Shown: positions 1 to 9,378, counted from the stretch's first letter. The stretch: DNA of 64,000 nt from Flavobacteriales bacterium UBA6693 (GCA_002454815.1 DKJL01000017.1:28902-92901); one strand, 5' to 3'. Made by a program: numbers and translations. Notes: generated by a model not told the origin, from the letters alone.

Positions 1-344
1 GTATTCAAGTCAATGATTTTCTTATAGTTCGATGCGGCTGTATAGAGATTAGTCCATAGAGCATCACCGCTGGTCAATCTATATTGATATCTGTCTTCCT
101 CAGTGTAATTCACCTGCGCAGAATACTGCATCCAAGGCAAGGTGACTCTAGCTGATTCAAAACTATTTCTGGTAGCGTCAGTTACAAGTTTATTCGCTCC
201 ATTCCAAATTCCGTAGCTTAGAGCTACCTCCGGAGAGTTCGGGTTCGTATTAATTCTGTCGAAATCCTGAGTACAGCTCACGATTGCCGACGAACTAAGT
301 AAAACTGCCGCAAAAGCATAAGCAATTTTTTTTATATTTTTCAT
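1..344 (-). CDS. SusD/RagB-family outer-membrane lipoprotein (N-terminal part, runs off window)
   Basis: The first 114 codons are present; the gene continues beyond base 1. The product starts with a basic signal peptide ending in a lipobox-like SSSAIVSC, so it should be a lipoprotein. The next residues, TQDFDRINTNPNSPEVA, are the usual start of SusD-like proteins, which are surface lids that capture a nutrient for the SusC channel. It lies 7 bases after the SusC gene on the same strand, the normal order of a SusCD pair. The Asn-Pro-Asn stretch suggests the SusD-like superfamily 2 branch, but only the N-terminus is visible. The substrate cannot be told from this fragment. Confidence 0.88.
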   Translation of the reverse strand, partial: MKNIKKIAYAFAAVLLSSSAIVSCTQDFDRINTNPNSPEVALSYGIWNGANKLVTDATRNSFESARVTLPWMQYSAQVNYTEEDRYQYRLTSGDALWTNLYTAASNYKKIIDLN

Positions 345-351
345 GATTTAT

Positions 352-3273
352 TTAAAATTTAAAATTAACATTGACTCCATATTGTCGCGTAGAAGGTAAT
401 GAACCTCCTTCGAGACCCTGAATGTTTCCGGAACCATAAGAAGTGTTTTCAGGATCCATACCCTCCCAGGCAAGATTCCAAGCCAGGAGGTTTCTACCGA
501 AAGCAGAAATTCTAACTCCTTCTAAATATCCACCTATTAGAGATTTCGGAAGATCATAACCTATAGTTAAGTCTCTCAATTTAATATAGCTGGCATCAAA
601 AACATTAAGAGCGTCTACCACATTATAGTGCATTGCTCCCCACGCTTGTGCAGAAATGTTTTTTGTATTACGTGTACCGTCTGCTAACACACCATCCAAC
701 ACAACTCCGTCCGCACGATTGCCGCCCAAAGCAGATTCTTCAATCATACCCGAATACATCCCCCACATATGTGACGTAGAGAAGTATTTTCCTCCTTTCT
801 GCATATCAAATAAGAATGATAAACTAAGGTTCTTGTACTTGAATGAGTTTCTGAGACCCATGTTATAATCTGGCAAAGTAGAACCTAAATTCTTGATGGC
901 AGATGGAGTGTACCTTCCGTTTGCACCAATTATTTTATTTCCATTAGCATCGTACGTAAAATCGGTTCCGTAGATTGCGCCATAAGCTTCCCCTTCAACT
1001 GCCAATAATCTTGCTCTAAAGGGAGCATTGGTCAGCTGATAAGTCTTTACGCCTTCATATAGTGACACGATTTTGTTGTCGTTCTGCGCAAAATTCCAGT
1101 TCATCGTCCAAGAGAAATTGTCATTTTTAACAGGAGTTAAAAATACCATCGCTTCAACACCTTTATTGCGAATTTCACCAGCATTGATCAAGTTACTTCT
1201 AAATCCGGTTGCCGGGTCAATCGTTAGAGGTAAGATTGCGTCGGTAATGTTAACGTCATAGTAAGTAACATCAAAACCAAATCTGTTTCTCAGGAAATTG
1301 GCTTCGATACCAATTTCTTTCGTTTCCTTCATCTCAGGAAGTAGGTTCGGATTATTGTTTTGAGTGCCTAATGAATATCTTGGAACTCCGTTAAAATTAA
1401 TCGCTTGATTAAAAAAGTTCATTAGTTGGTACGGGCTGGTATCACTTGCTACTTTCGCCCAACCTGCACGGATTTTACCAAAAGATAACCAACTTGGTTT
1501 AATTAAATTTGAAAAGACAAAACTACCCGTCACCGAAGGATAAAAGCCGTCTTCCGATGTCGTACTGAACCAGTCATTTCTTCCTGTAGCTTCGATGAAT
1601 AACGTTTCCTTAAAGCCTAATGAGATTGATCCGAAGACGGAGTTAACTCGCTTGTCAAAATCAGTATTTTGAGCCAAAGGAGTCTCGATACTGTTTCTCA
1701 GGTTATAGAAGTTAGGAAGGATTAATCCTCCGACGGTCTGGCCAAAAAGGCTGCTCAATTTAGAGTTTCTTCTATTCGCTCCTACGAAGGTCTGAACAGA
1801 AAAATCATCGGAAATATTCGGATTCCAGTGAATTCTACCTTCGTAATTAAACTCTGTAAAAGTTCTTGTGCTCGTAGCATACCCTGATGTTGACTGCGAA
1901 CCAATTGCTACTCTGGAATCGTTATCCTGTGAATAAATATCAGCATACACTTTTCCGACAACATAAAGGTTGTCGAGAATGTTATAAGTCATTCCGGCAT
2001 TCCCGTAAAAACGATTTCTCTTGTCATTAGACGTGTTTTCATTAATTGTCCAGTAGGGATTGTCGGAGAATAATGGTGTTCCATCATCCCAGGCTGTTCT
2101 GTTCCAGCTTCTTTGGTTGCCGTTAGGAAGCTTGTAATCTTTTAGTTTGGAAAAGTCCAATTGTCTTTGCCCCCACTGGTAGAATTTTTGTGCAACTGAG
2201 TTGTCACCGTAGCCTTGCTCCGGTCTGTTGAACCCGTGTGTCTGCACAAAATTTAATCCAGTTTCAACCTTAAATTTATCCGTAAGTTGGCTGTTGGCGT
2301 TAATCGAAAAGTTGTGCTTTTTAATGGTACTTGTCGGCACGATACCGGAGATGTCTGTATTGGTATACGAAACTCTTAAGTTCGATTTCTCAAAAGATTT
2401 TGAAACGGAAATATTGTTAGTTAATGTAATACCAGTTTGGAAAAATGAATCTACATCATGTTCTGGAGCAACCCAAGGAACTTCCTTCATATAATCGGCT
2501 GCAAATTCTGGATCAAAAGCATACCATGGCAGGTACATTAATTTTGGATCATATTTTGGACCCCATGATTCGTCCATATCGTACTCGTTAAGGTTGTACG
2601 TGACCCCGTCGATAACCTGTGTTGGTAAAGTGTCCGCTAAACCACCGCCGTACTGTCGCTGCAACTTTGGACGGATGTAAATAGATTCAAAAGATACCCC
2701 TGAATTAAGCTCAATAGAAGTTCTGCCTCTCTTAGCCTGCTTAGTTGTGTAAATAATTACCCCATTCGACGCTCTGGATCCATAAAGCGCTGCCGCTGGA
2801 CCACCTTTCAGTACCGTTACCGATTCTACATCATCAGGGTTAATGTCAAAAGTAGTATCACCATAATCTCTACCTCCAGCTCCTCTTTGAGTATTGGTGT
2901 CATTAATATTACTGTTGTCCAAAGGCACACCATCAACAATGATAAGTGGGCGGTTTTCACCAATGATAGAACTTACCCCTCGCATAAGAATTCGAGTGGA
3001 TCCACCCATTGATGACGGCGAAGTAACGGTAACACCGGCAACATTCCCCGATAATGCGCTTAGAGCATTGTTTTGCCCCGCATCGGAAAGGGTCTCCCCG
3101 GAAACTTCCTGTGCAGCATACCCAATGGATTTTTTCTCTCTCTTAATACCAAGAGCTGTAACTACTACGCCCTCGATATCCTGCGTCTTAACTGTATCTC
3201 TCACCTGTGCATTTACCAAAGCAAATGACGAAGTCAAAACCACCGCTAAAACGCTTGTTGTTAGTTTCTTCAT
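352..3273 (-). CDS. SusC/RagA-family TonB-linked outer membrane protein
   Basis: A 973-residue TonB-dependent channel that imports a nutrient across the outer membrane with its SusD partner. A signal peptide (about residues 1-22, ending ALVNAQ) is followed by a plug domain with the family hallmarks VVTALGIKREKKSIGYA (about 38-54) and RPLIIVDGVPLDN (about 108-120), then a long beta-barrel ending in an aromatic residue (NVNFKF). The carboxypeptidase-regulatory-like domain that often precedes the plug in SusC proteins is absent: only about 15 residues separate the signal cleavage site from the plug. A well-formed promoter lies 25 bases upstream. No glycosidase or peptidase is nearby to indicate the substrate. 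Confidence 0.95.
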   Translation of the reverse strand: MKKLTTSVLAVVLTSSFALVNAQVRDTVKTQDIEGVVVTALGIKREKKSIGYAAQEVSGETLSDAGQNNALSALSGNVAGVTVTSPSSMGGSTRILMRGVSSIIGENRPLIIVDGVPLDNSNINDTNTQRGAGGRDYGDTTFDINPDDVESVTVLKGGPAAALYGSRASNGVIIYTTKQAKRGRTSIELNSGVSFESIYIRPKLQRQYGGGLADTLPTQVIDGVTYNLNEYDMDESWGPKYDPKLMYLPWYAFDPEFAADYMKEVPWVAPEHDVDSFFQTGITLTNNISVSKSFEKSNLRVSYTNTDISGIVPTSTIKKHNFSINANSQLTDKFKVETGLNFVQTHGFNRPEQGYGDNSVAQKFYQWGQRQLDFSKLKDYKLPNGNQRSWNRTAWDDGTPLFSDNPYWTINENTSNDKRNRFYGNAGMTYNILDNLYVVGKVYADIYSQDNDSRVAIGSQSTSGYATSTRTFTEFNYEGRIHWNPNISDDFSVQTFVGANRRNSKLSSLFGQTVGGLILPNFYNLRNSIETPLAQNTDFDKRVNSVFGSISLGFKETLFIEATGRNDWFSTTSEDGFYPSVTGSFVFSNLIKPSWLSFGKIRAGWAKVASDTSPYQLMNFFNQAINFNGVPRYSLGTQNNNPNLLPEMKETKEIGIEANFLRNRFGFDVTYYDVNITDAILPLTIDPATGFRSNLINAGEIRNKGVEAMVFLTPVKNDNFSWTMNWNFAQNDNKIVSLYEGVKTYQLTNAPFRARLLAVEGEAYGAIYGTDFTYDANGNKIIGANGRYTPSAIKNLGSTLPDYNMGLRNSFKYKNLSLSFLFDMQKGGKYFSTSHMWGMYSGMIEESALGGNRADGVVLDGVLADGTRNTKNISAQAWGAMHYNVVDALNVFDASYIKLRDLTIGYDLPKSLIGGYLEGVRISAFGRNLLAWNLAWEGMDPENTSYGSGNIQGLEGGSLPSTRQYGVNVNFKF

Positions 3274-3297
3274 ATCAAATTAAGTTTTTCATTGAAG

Positions 3298-3329
3298 CAA
3301 AAATGCAATGTTTCCTCGTAACAACCAAA
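3298..3329 (-). promoter_or_regulatory. Promoter of the SusC/SusD operon
   Basis: On the minus strand TTTG (3329-3326) is separated by exactly 20 bases from CATTTTTG (3305-3298). This fits the Bacteroidota primary sigma consensus TTTG-N19-21-TAnnTTTG with one mismatch in the -7 box. The SusC start codon follows about 25 bases further on. Confidence 0.6.
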
Positions 3330-3332
3330 TTT

Positions 3333-3367
3333 TTTGTTAAATAAATCTTAACTAATTTGTAATTTTG
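3333..3367 (+). promoter_or_regulatory. Probable promoter of rnhB
   Basis: TAATTTTG (3360-3367) matches the TAnnTTTG -7 box. A TTTG lies at 3333-3336, with a spacer of 23 bases, slightly longer than usual. The predicted transcript would start near 3374 and the ATG is at 3406. The site overlaps the divergent SusC promoter region. Confidence 0.42.
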
Positions 3368-3405
3368 GCACCAAAAGGGAATATTCGTTGTTAATAAAGG
3401 TGGAG

Positions 3406-4035
3406 ATGAGACTAAAGAAAAGCTGGTCCAAAGACATGGTGGAAGCAGGTTGCGATGAGGTAGGGCGCGGATGCCTTTCCGGTCCCGTCGTGGCTGCAGC
3501 TGTGATTCTGCCAAAGAATTTTAAGCAAAATTTCGTTAACGATTCCAAGAAATTAACAGTCAAAAAACGCTTGGAACTGGATGCTTATATCAAAGACAAT
3601 GCGACGGAATTTGCCATTGCAGAACTTTCACCGTCGTCAATAGATGAACATAACATTCTCAATGCAAGCATCTACGCCATGCACCGCGCCCTGGATCAAC
3701 TGAAAACCAAACCCGAATTCGTGATCGTCGACGGCAACCGTTTTCATCCTTATCCTTTTACACCACATCAATGTATTGTCCAGGGAGACGCGAAATTTCT
3801 TTCTATTGCCTGCGCTTCAATCATTGCTAAGAACTACCGGGACGAACTCATGCTGCAGCTGCACGAAGAATTTCCGCAGTACGGCTGGAACCGCAATATG
3901 GGTTACGCGACCCGGGAGCACCGCCGGGCGCTGGTGGAGTTTGGTCCCACCGTTCATCACCGCCAATCTTTTCGGCTGGATTATTCCTCCGATTTTTTGG
4001 AAGCTGAACCCGAACCGCCGTCATTAGTTATATAA
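3406..4035 (+). CDS. rnhB: Ribonuclease HII
   Basis: RNase HII cleaves the RNA strand of RNA-DNA hybrids and initiates removal of single ribonucleotides from DNA. The N-terminal AGCDEVGRGCLSGPVVAAAV carries the first catalytic Asp and Glu and the GRG loop that recognises the ribonucleotide junction; FVIVDGNRF and GDAKFLSIACASIIAKNYRD carry further active-site acids. At 209 residues it has normal length. The open frame extends upstream to a TTG at 3388, but the ATG at 3406 follows an AGGTGGAG-like stretch and gives a family-typical N-terminus, so it is preferred. It is a single gene, convergent with yidC. Confidence 0.95.
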   Translation: MRLKKSWSKDMVEAGCDEVGRGCLSGPVVAAAVILPKNFKQNFVNDSKKLTVKKRLELDAYIKDNATEFAIAELSPSSIDEHNILNASIYAMHRALDQLKTKPEFVIVDGNRFHPYPFTPHQCIVQGDAKFLSIACASIIAKNYRDELMLQLHEEFPQYGWNRNMGYATREHRRALVEFGPTVHHRQSFRLDYSSDFLEAEPEPPSLVI

Positions 4036-4065
4036 AAAACGGAAGCTGCCTGCTTCCGTTTTTTT
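4036..4065. terminator. Bidirectional terminator between rnhB and yidC
   Basis: A hairpin with ACGGAAGC and GCTTCCGT arms around a 5-base loop, flanked by A-runs on the left and T-runs on the right, so it can end transcription of both convergent genes. Confidence 0.85.
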
Positions 4066-4080
4066 ACTTTAATTTTTCGC

Positions 4081-5877
4081 TTATTTCTTTTTCTGCTGTT
4101 GCTGCTGTACTTTTTGCTGCTCCTGCGCTTTCTCCATCATTTCGCGCATGCGCTTCTGGAATCGGCCTTCTTTCTTCGGCTCTTTTTGTTTGTTCGCCTG
4201 GATTTGGGCATGAATCTTCTTTTCATCCAAAATCCAGTATTTAATAACCAGAATGATCAGGATATTAATCGCGTTGGATACAAAATAATACCAGGATAGT
4301 CCGGAAGCGGAAGAGTTTAGGAAAAAGAGGAAGGTAATCGGGAAGATGTACATGATCACCTTCATATTCGGCATTCCTTCCTGTGTGGGCTGCTGGATGT
4401 TGCCCGCCGTCATTACGGTATAAATTAGGAGCACAATGGTACACCCGATAGCGAAGATGCTGAGGTGCTCTCCGAGCAAGGGGATATGGAATGGTAATTT
4501 AATGACATCATCATATGCGGTAAGATCTTTGGCAAACCAAAAACTTTTTCCGCGGAGATCGATCATATTTGGGAAAAAGCGGAACAGTGCGTAGAAAATA
4601 GGCACCTGCAGCAATCCCGGCAGACAGCCCGCCATCTGGTTGACGCCGGCCTTTCGATAAACTGCCATTGTCTCCTGCTGCTTTTTCATCGCGTCCGCGT
4701 CCTTAAATTTGGCATTTACCTCATCGATTTCCGGGCGGATCACGCGCATCATTGCGCTCAGTTTATGCTGTTTGAACATTACGGGAGACAAAATAATCTT
4801 TACAATAATGGTCATCAGGAAAATTACCCAACCTGCCGCAATTCCCCAGCTTGAAATGAGATTATACATCGGGATGAAAAACCATCTGTTCAAAGTTCCA
4901 ATGAACGACCAACCTAACGGCAGCAACTCATCAAAATTTTTATCGTAAGACTTTAGCAAAGGCAAATCCAACGGCATAAAGTACCATTTGAAATTTTGGT
5001 TGAGTTCATTGCCTGCCATATCAACCTGACCATTAAAGTTGAATTTTTTCAGAAAATCACCCTCTTCAATCATGTCCTGATTACCGTGCGAATTCTTGAA
5101 ACCGTTTTGAGGCTCGATGACCATCGAGAAAAACTGCTGTTTGATGGCAAGCCAGTTCAGGGTTTCTTTTGGTTCTTCCATCGTCGTTCTACCATCGTAG
5201 TCGAAACTGCTGTAATTATCAAAAGTATAATTAAACTCGGTGTGTGTTTGCTCCTGAGAGCGGCCTTTTTCCTGCTGGCGCGCCGTGAAATCCCAAACAA
5301 AGTCTGCCTTGGAATCAGAAACCAACTGAGATAAACCCTGTGTTTTTACCTGAAAATCTACCGTATAACGGTCGAGTAGCGTATAAATGAACTGAATAAT
5401 TGCACCGTTCACGTTCGCCTGCATCGTTACCGCAGTTCCATTTTGGGTCGGACTGAAAACGAGGTCTTTTGTACTAAACGTTTTCCCGGTTTTATCTTTA
5501 AACTGAAAACCGTACGACGAATTGTTTTTGTCAAACAAAAGCAGCGCTTTGTCGTTGGCGTCAGTAGCCTGGTTATATGCCTTATATTCGTTCAGCTGAA
5601 CGGTAGAAAGTTGTCCGCCCAAGGTAGAGATTGCCACAGTCAGCTCTTTGTTCTTAAGTTCAATCTGCTGAATAGAATTTGTTTTTACGCTGTCATTAAG
5701 GTTTGCCGCCAAGGTAGGCTTTACCGCGGGAGCTGCCTGCGTCTGTGCAGCCGGAGTTTGAAGGGCCTGTTCATTTGCCTGCTTGTTCTGAAAATAGAAC
5801 ATGGCACCAATGATGAGTAGAGAAAAGAGTGCGAAGCTGATCAGTTGGTTTTTATCTAAACCGTTATTTTGCTGCAT
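4081..5877 (-). CDS. yidC: Membrane protein insertase YidC
   Basis: YidC inserts and folds inner-membrane proteins, alone or with SecYEG. The 598-residue product has an N-terminal transmembrane anchor (LISFALFSLLIIGAMFYF), a large periplasmic domain as in Gram-negative YidC (about residues 60-330), then the conserved five-helix core from about residue 350 (WGIAAGWVIFLMTIIVKIIL) with GCLPGLLQVPIFYALFRFF as a recognisable core segment. The C-terminus is a basic, glutamine-rich tail (QEQQKVQQQQQKKK), plausibly a ribosome-binding extension. It follows pyrG on the same strand with a 138-base gap that contains its own -7 box, so it may be transcribed both with pyrG and alone. Confidence 0.97.
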   Translation of the reverse strand: MQQNNGLDKNQLISFALFSLLIIGAMFYFQNKQANEQALQTPAAQTQAAPAVKPTLAANLNDSVKTNSIQQIELKNKELTVAISTLGGQLSTVQLNEYKAYNQATDANDKALLLFDKNNSSYGFQFKDKTGKTFSTKDLVFSPTQNGTAVTMQANVNGAIIQFIYTLLDRYTVDFQVKTQGLSQLVSDSKADFVWDFTARQQEKGRSQEQTHTEFNYTFDNYSSFDYDGRTTMEEPKETLNWLAIKQQFFSMVIEPQNGFKNSHGNQDMIEEGDFLKKFNFNGQVDMAGNELNQNFKWYFMPLDLPLLKSYDKNFDELLPLGWSFIGTLNRWFFIPMYNLISSWGIAAGWVIFLMTIIVKIILSPVMFKQHKLSAMMRVIRPEIDEVNAKFKDADAMKKQQETMAVYRKAGVNQMAGCLPGLLQVPIFYALFRFFPNMIDLRGKSFWFAKDLTAYDDVIKLPFHIPLLGEHLSIFAIGCTIVLLIYTVMTAGNIQQPTQEGMPNMKVIMYIFPITFLFFLNSSASGLSWYYFVSNAINILIILVIKYWILDEKKIHAQIQANKQKEPKKEGRFQKRMREMMEKAQEQQKVQQQQQKKK

Positions 5878-5947
5878 TTTACTTGTTTTGTTGTGCGGCG
5901 ACAGCGACGTATTCGGTTCCGCGTCTGCCCGTCTTAATTTTGGGTGA

Positions 5948-5955
5948 CAAAAATA
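5948..5955 (-). promoter_or_regulatory. -7 box upstream of yidC
   Basis: On the minus strand this reads TATTTTTG, a perfect TAnnTTTG -7 box, about 70 bases before the yidC start. No clear TTTG is seen 19-21 bases further upstream, so the call is tentative. Confidence 0.35.
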
Positions 5956-6015
5956 CTTAAATTTTTGGCAATGAAGAATTTTTTCCGTGCGTCTCTGAGG
6001 GATTATGCATTCAAA

Positions 6016-7626
6016 TTATTTTTGATTGATCGCCGCGGTGATCAACGCTTTAAAGAGCGGGTGCGGGGAAGCTACCGTACTTTTATATTCCGGATGATAC
6101 TGCACACCAATATAGAAAGGATGATTTTTTAGTTCCAGCGTTTCCACCAAGTCCGTTTCGGGGTTAAAACCGGTCGGCATCAAACCCTGTTCCTCGAATT
6201 CACTCCGGAAATCAGAATTGAATTCATACCGGTGGCGGTGCCGTTCAGAAATGTTTTTCGTTCCATAAATTTCGCCCAGCCTCGAGCCGCTTTTCAGTAC
6301 GCATTTCCAAGCGCCAAGACGCATCGTGCCGCCTTTATCGACTACATTTTTCTGTTCTTCCATTAAAGAAATCACCGGTTCCGGTGTCGATGTGTCAAAT
6401 TCCATCGAGTTGGCTTTCTGGTAACCCAGCACGTTTCGGGCAAATTCGATCGTCATAATCTGCATACCGAGGCAGATCCCCAGCAGCGGAATATTATTTT
6501 CGCGGGCATATCTGGCAGCCGAAATTTTGCCGCCGATACCTCGGTCGCCAAAGCCCGGCGCGATCAACATCCCGTCAATACCGGCGAAAGTTTCAGCAAC
6601 GTTGTTTTCTTCCAGGTCACCACTGTAAACCCAGCGGATTTTCACTTCCGTTTCCAGGTCTGCGCCGGCGTGGATAAAAGCTTCCGCAATCGATTTATAG
6701 GAATCCTGCAGAGAAACGTATTTGCCGACCAGCGCAATTTCTACTTTTCTTTTCGGATGCTGGTATTTTTTCAAAAAAGTTTTCCAGTCTTTTAGATCGG
6801 CTTCGCGGTCAGATTTAAGGTTTAATTCTTTTAGAACAACATCATCAAAATTCTGTTTTTGGAGGTAAAGCGGAACTTCATAAATCGTTTCCAAATCTTT
6901 ACATTCAATCACATTTTCCAGCGCTACGTTGCAAAACTGTGCGAGCTTGGCGCGTTGCTCTTTGGGGATTTTATGTTCCGTACGGCAAACCAGAACGTCC
7001 GCCTGTATGCCCGATTCCATCAGCTGGCGCACGGAGTGTTGGGAAGGTTTAGTCTTCAGTTCACCACTCGAAGCCAGATAGGGTAGAAGCGTGAGGTGAA
7101 TCACCATGGAGTTATATTCTCCCAGTTCCCAGCGCAGCTGGCGCACGCTTTCTATATAAGGCAACGATTCGATATCGCCTACCGTACCGCCGATTTCGGT
7201 GATGATGATATCGTAGTTTTGTTTCGCCAAAATTTTTATCCGGCGTTTTATTTCATTGGTAATGTGTGGGATAACCTGCACGGTCTTGCCCAAAAACTCG
7301 CCTTTTCTTTCTTTTTCGATAACGGTTTGGTAGATCTTGCCCGTGGTTACGTTATTGTTCTGAGAAGTTTTCGAGTTTAGGAAACGTTCGTAATGCCCAA
7401 GATCGAGGTCGGTTTCTGCACCGTCTTCCGTCACGTAGCATTCTCCGTGTTCATACGGATTCAGCGTGCCGGGATCGATGTTGATATAGGGATCAAGTTT
7501 TTGGATGGTGACATTAAATCCTCTCGATTTCAGCAGTAAGCCAAGCGACGCCGAGACGATTCCTTTGCCTAAAGAAGAAGTAACACCGCCGGTAACGAAG
7601 ATGTATTTCGTATTCTTTTTACTCAT
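6016..7626 (-). CDS. pyrG: CTP synthase (glutamine hydrolysing)
   Basis: PyrG makes CTP from UTP, ATP and glutamine, the last step of pyrimidine nucleotide synthesis. The N-terminal synthase domain starts KYIFVTGGVTSSLGKGIVSA, with the P-loop-like GGVTSSLGKG, and contains the GTVGDIES motif. The C-terminal class I glutamine amidotransferase domain has GICLGMQ with the nucleophilic Cys, and the His-Glu pair in YHPEYKS. The ATG at 7626 gives MSKKNTKYIF, the family-typical start, and is preferred to the upstream in-frame TTG. A strong promoter lies immediately upstream. Length (536 residues) is normal. Confidence 0.98.
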   Translation of the reverse strand: MSKKNTKYIFVTGGVTSSLGKGIVSASLGLLLKSRGFNVTIQKLDPYINIDPGTLNPYEHGECYVTEDGAETDLDLGHYERFLNSKTSQNNNVTTGKIYQTVIEKERKGEFLGKTVQVIPHITNEIKRRIKILAKQNYDIIITEIGGTVGDIESLPYIESVRQLRWELGEYNSMVIHLTLLPYLASSGELKTKPSQHSVRQLMESGIQADVLVCRTEHKIPKEQRAKLAQFCNVALENVIECKDLETIYEVPLYLQKQNFDDVVLKELNLKSDREADLKDWKTFLKKYQHPKRKVEIALVGKYVSLQDSYKSIAEAFIHAGADLETEVKIRWVYSGDLEENNVAETFAGIDGMLIAPGFGDRGIGGKISAARYARENNIPLLGICLGMQIMTIEFARNVLGYQKANSMEFDTSTPEPVISLMEEQKNVVDKGGTMRLGAWKCVLKSGSRLGEIYGTKNISERHRHRYEFNSDFRSEFEEQGLMPTGFNPETDLVETLELKNHPFYIGVQYHPEYKSTVASPHPLFKALITAAINQK

Positions 7627-7641
7627 TAGTTCAGGTTTGCG

Positions 7642-7673
7642 CAAAGTTAGGTGAATTTATAACAGAGGGCAAA
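7642..7673 (-). promoter_or_regulatory. Promoter of pyrG
   Basis: On the minus strand TTTG (7673-7670), exactly 20 bases, then TAACTTTG (7649-7642): a full match to TTTG-N20-TAnnTTTG. The predicted start near 7635 leaves a leader of about 10 bases before the ATG at 7626, which also supports that start codon. Confidence 0.72.
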
Positions 7674-7700
7674 TTAAGCGCTGCTAAATATTTTCAGGAG

Positions 7701-7786
7701 CCGGGAACCTGCTTTCCGCTATTACTCCGCGCGCCACCGCTTTTGGCCGCCGCTTGCTGTGGGGTAGCCGCTGCAATCAGGGCTAA
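7701..7786 (-). repeat. Palindromic intergenic repeat, family A, copy 1
   Basis: Read on the minus strand it begins TTAGCCCTGATTGCAGCGGC and ends in AATAGCGGAAAGCAGG, the same arms as the copy at 10561-10639. The centre differs between copies but contains a hairpin in both (here CCACAGC pairing with GCGGTGG, six of seven bases). It lies between the divergent pyrG and lipoprotein genes, outside the pyrG promoter. There is no coding frame. Confidence 0.75.
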
Positions 7787-7926
7787 GAAGTCGGAAAAAA
7801 ATAAGAAAAGCATCCGGAAGATATTAGGTTATTCATTTTCAAGTCTTTATGAGGAAATCCGCAAATAAAATGGAAAAATGTTTAACTTTCCCGCTGTTTC
7901 GCCATCGAACGCTAAACTATTTACAA

Positions 7927-8667
7927 ATGAAACGCAAATCAATTCCTTTTCTCTTTGCCCTGGCGTTATTAGCTTCCTGCTCAACGGCAGATATTGCTAT
8001 TTCCGACAACCTCAGGCAAAACTCTTCTGCCCTGCCTGTCACCGGGAACGCCGGACTTTTGATCAATCAAAAGATTGCTTTCGGCGCTTATCACACATCG
8101 CCTGTAAAAAGAGGCTGGACACAACGCACTGAGTTCAGCGTGTTGGGAATTAAACACGAAAAAGCACGACAACCGATTGAGTTCACGCAGTTTGCCCCTA
8201 ATGGTTTGTCCGCCGACGTGGTAGGCTCAAGTGATTACAACAGCAACATGTTCGATCTTTTCAAAGGTTTGCAACATTATGCAGACCGCTTTACCAATGG
8301 ATTCTTCGGTATTATTATTCCTCACAATAACGGTCACGTTTGGGAAGTCCTTGTTGAAAACGACAATTCCGGCACCGCCCTGAAATCTGAAACCGATAAC
8401 GGTATCGCCGTAGACGACCGGGGAAATATGATCGAGATAAAAGGAACAAAAGATTTGGCTAAGAATAAATTTTTTACCGATGACACCAAAACTTTCGGCT
8501 ACGAACTGTTCCGAAATAATGAGCCGATTGCTGCGGTTTCTGTCGTCGGTAACGGTAAAGTTTGGATTAAAAATTCGCTAAATGAAAGCGATCAGCTATT
8601 AATTGCGTCGCTAGCTTCCCTACTTATTACGAAACAGAACGTGAGCAGAAATTCAGTTCGGAATTAA
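7927..8667 (+). CDS. Lipoprotein of unknown function
   Basis: I do not recognise the family. From the ATG at 7927 the 246-residue product begins MKRKSIPFLFALALLASCST, a classical lipoprotein signal with lipobox LASC, so it should be anchored in the inner or outer membrane. An open frame extends upstream to 7849 but would bury the signal peptide, so that start is rejected. The mature part is polar with no other membrane segment; short runs such as GFFGIIIPHNNGHVWEVLVEND and FGYELFRNNEPIAAVSVVGNGKVWI suggest a beta-rich fold. It stands alone, with a terminator 75 bases downstream. No catalytic motif is apparent. Confidence 0.8.
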   Translation: MKRKSIPFLFALALLASCSTADIAISDNLRQNSSALPVTGNAGLLINQKIAFGAYHTSPVKRGWTQRTEFSVLGIKHEKARQPIEFTQFAPNGLSADVVGSSDYNSNMFDLFKGLQHYADRFTNGFFGIIIPHNNGHVWEVLVENDNSGTALKSETDNGIAVDDRGNMIEIKGTKDLAKNKFFTDDTKTFGYELFRNNEPIAAVSVVGNGKVWIKNSLNESDQLLIASLASLLITKQNVSRNSVRN

Positions 8668-8735
8668 TTCTCCTAAATTTCATTTCTATAAAGGGTAAAT
8701 TAATCTCCGGATTCCACCGGTTAATTTTTTCATTA

Positions 8736-8769
8736 AAAAAGGAGCAAGCTGTAACGGCTTGCTCTTTTG
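8736..8769. terminator. Bidirectional terminator
   Basis: GAGCAAGC (8742-8749) pairs with GCTTGCTC (8757-8764), with A-run on the left and T-run on the right. It lies between the convergent lipoprotein and DUF892 genes and can serve both. Confidence 0.85.
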
Positions 8770-8811
8770 CTTTTATTAAAACTGGATTTGTTTGCCATTA
8801 TTGACACTGTT

Positions 8812-9378
8812 TTATTCCAATCGCTGGTTGTAGTCGGCAGCGTAGCTCACCAGCATTTGTCCTAGTAATTTCGTGAGGTCGCCCGTCGAATAATCCTCTT
8901 CGTCCTGCACACAAAAAGCCAGCAGAGTGGCCGCCGGGTAATATTTCAGTGTTAAAGCCAAGTGGGTAAGCCCGCTGTAATTCGCAATTTTATAATGCGT
9001 CAGTTTTTGTGAAGTTAAGATCAGCGCCGTTTCCCAATTAATGATATTGGCAGCCAGCTGCGTCAGGTGCTGTTGCGTTTCGGCGAGCAACTCCTGAACA
9101 ACCTTGTTTTTTGAACCGCTGGCTTCTTCATTAAGCAGGTCAAAAATCTTTTTCAGCCGTTTTTGGTGTCGGATATGAACCGTACAGTGGTTGGCAAAAC
9201 TTTCCTTCAACTGCGCACACCCTACATCGTCTTTAATCTTCGTAAATCTTCGCCCAATTTCATTTTCCGCCCAATACATCTGCCGCAAAATATCCAAGAA
9301 GTAAGGTTTTAGTGCATCCATGGATGCGGTTCGTTCGCCGGCAGAATGTGGCGTGCTGGGTTGAGCTGGAGTTTTCAT
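8812..9378 (-). CDS. DUF892 (YciE/YciF-like) ferritin-like protein
   Basis: The 188-residue, largely helical product fits the DUF892 family of stress-associated ferritin-like proteins (YciE/YciF). LKPYFLDILRQMYWAENEI, near residue 24, is the usual first helix with the conserved metal-ligand-like Glu, followed by a helix with HxxRL (HIRHQKRLKKIF). The function of the family is not settled; induction by osmotic or oxidative stress has been reported in enterobacteria. The first 20 residues are Pro/Ser/Thr-rich and probably disordered. It is a single gene on the minus strand. Confidence 0.75.
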   Translation of the reverse strand: MKTPAQPSTPHSAGERTASMDALKPYFLDILRQMYWAENEIGRRFTKIKDDVGCAQLKESFANHCTVHIRHQKRLKKIFDLLNEEASGSKNKVVQELLAETQQHLTQLAANIINWETALILTSQKLTHYKIANYSGLTHLALTLKYYPAATLLAFCVQDEEDYSTGDLTKLLGQMLVSYAADYNQRLE

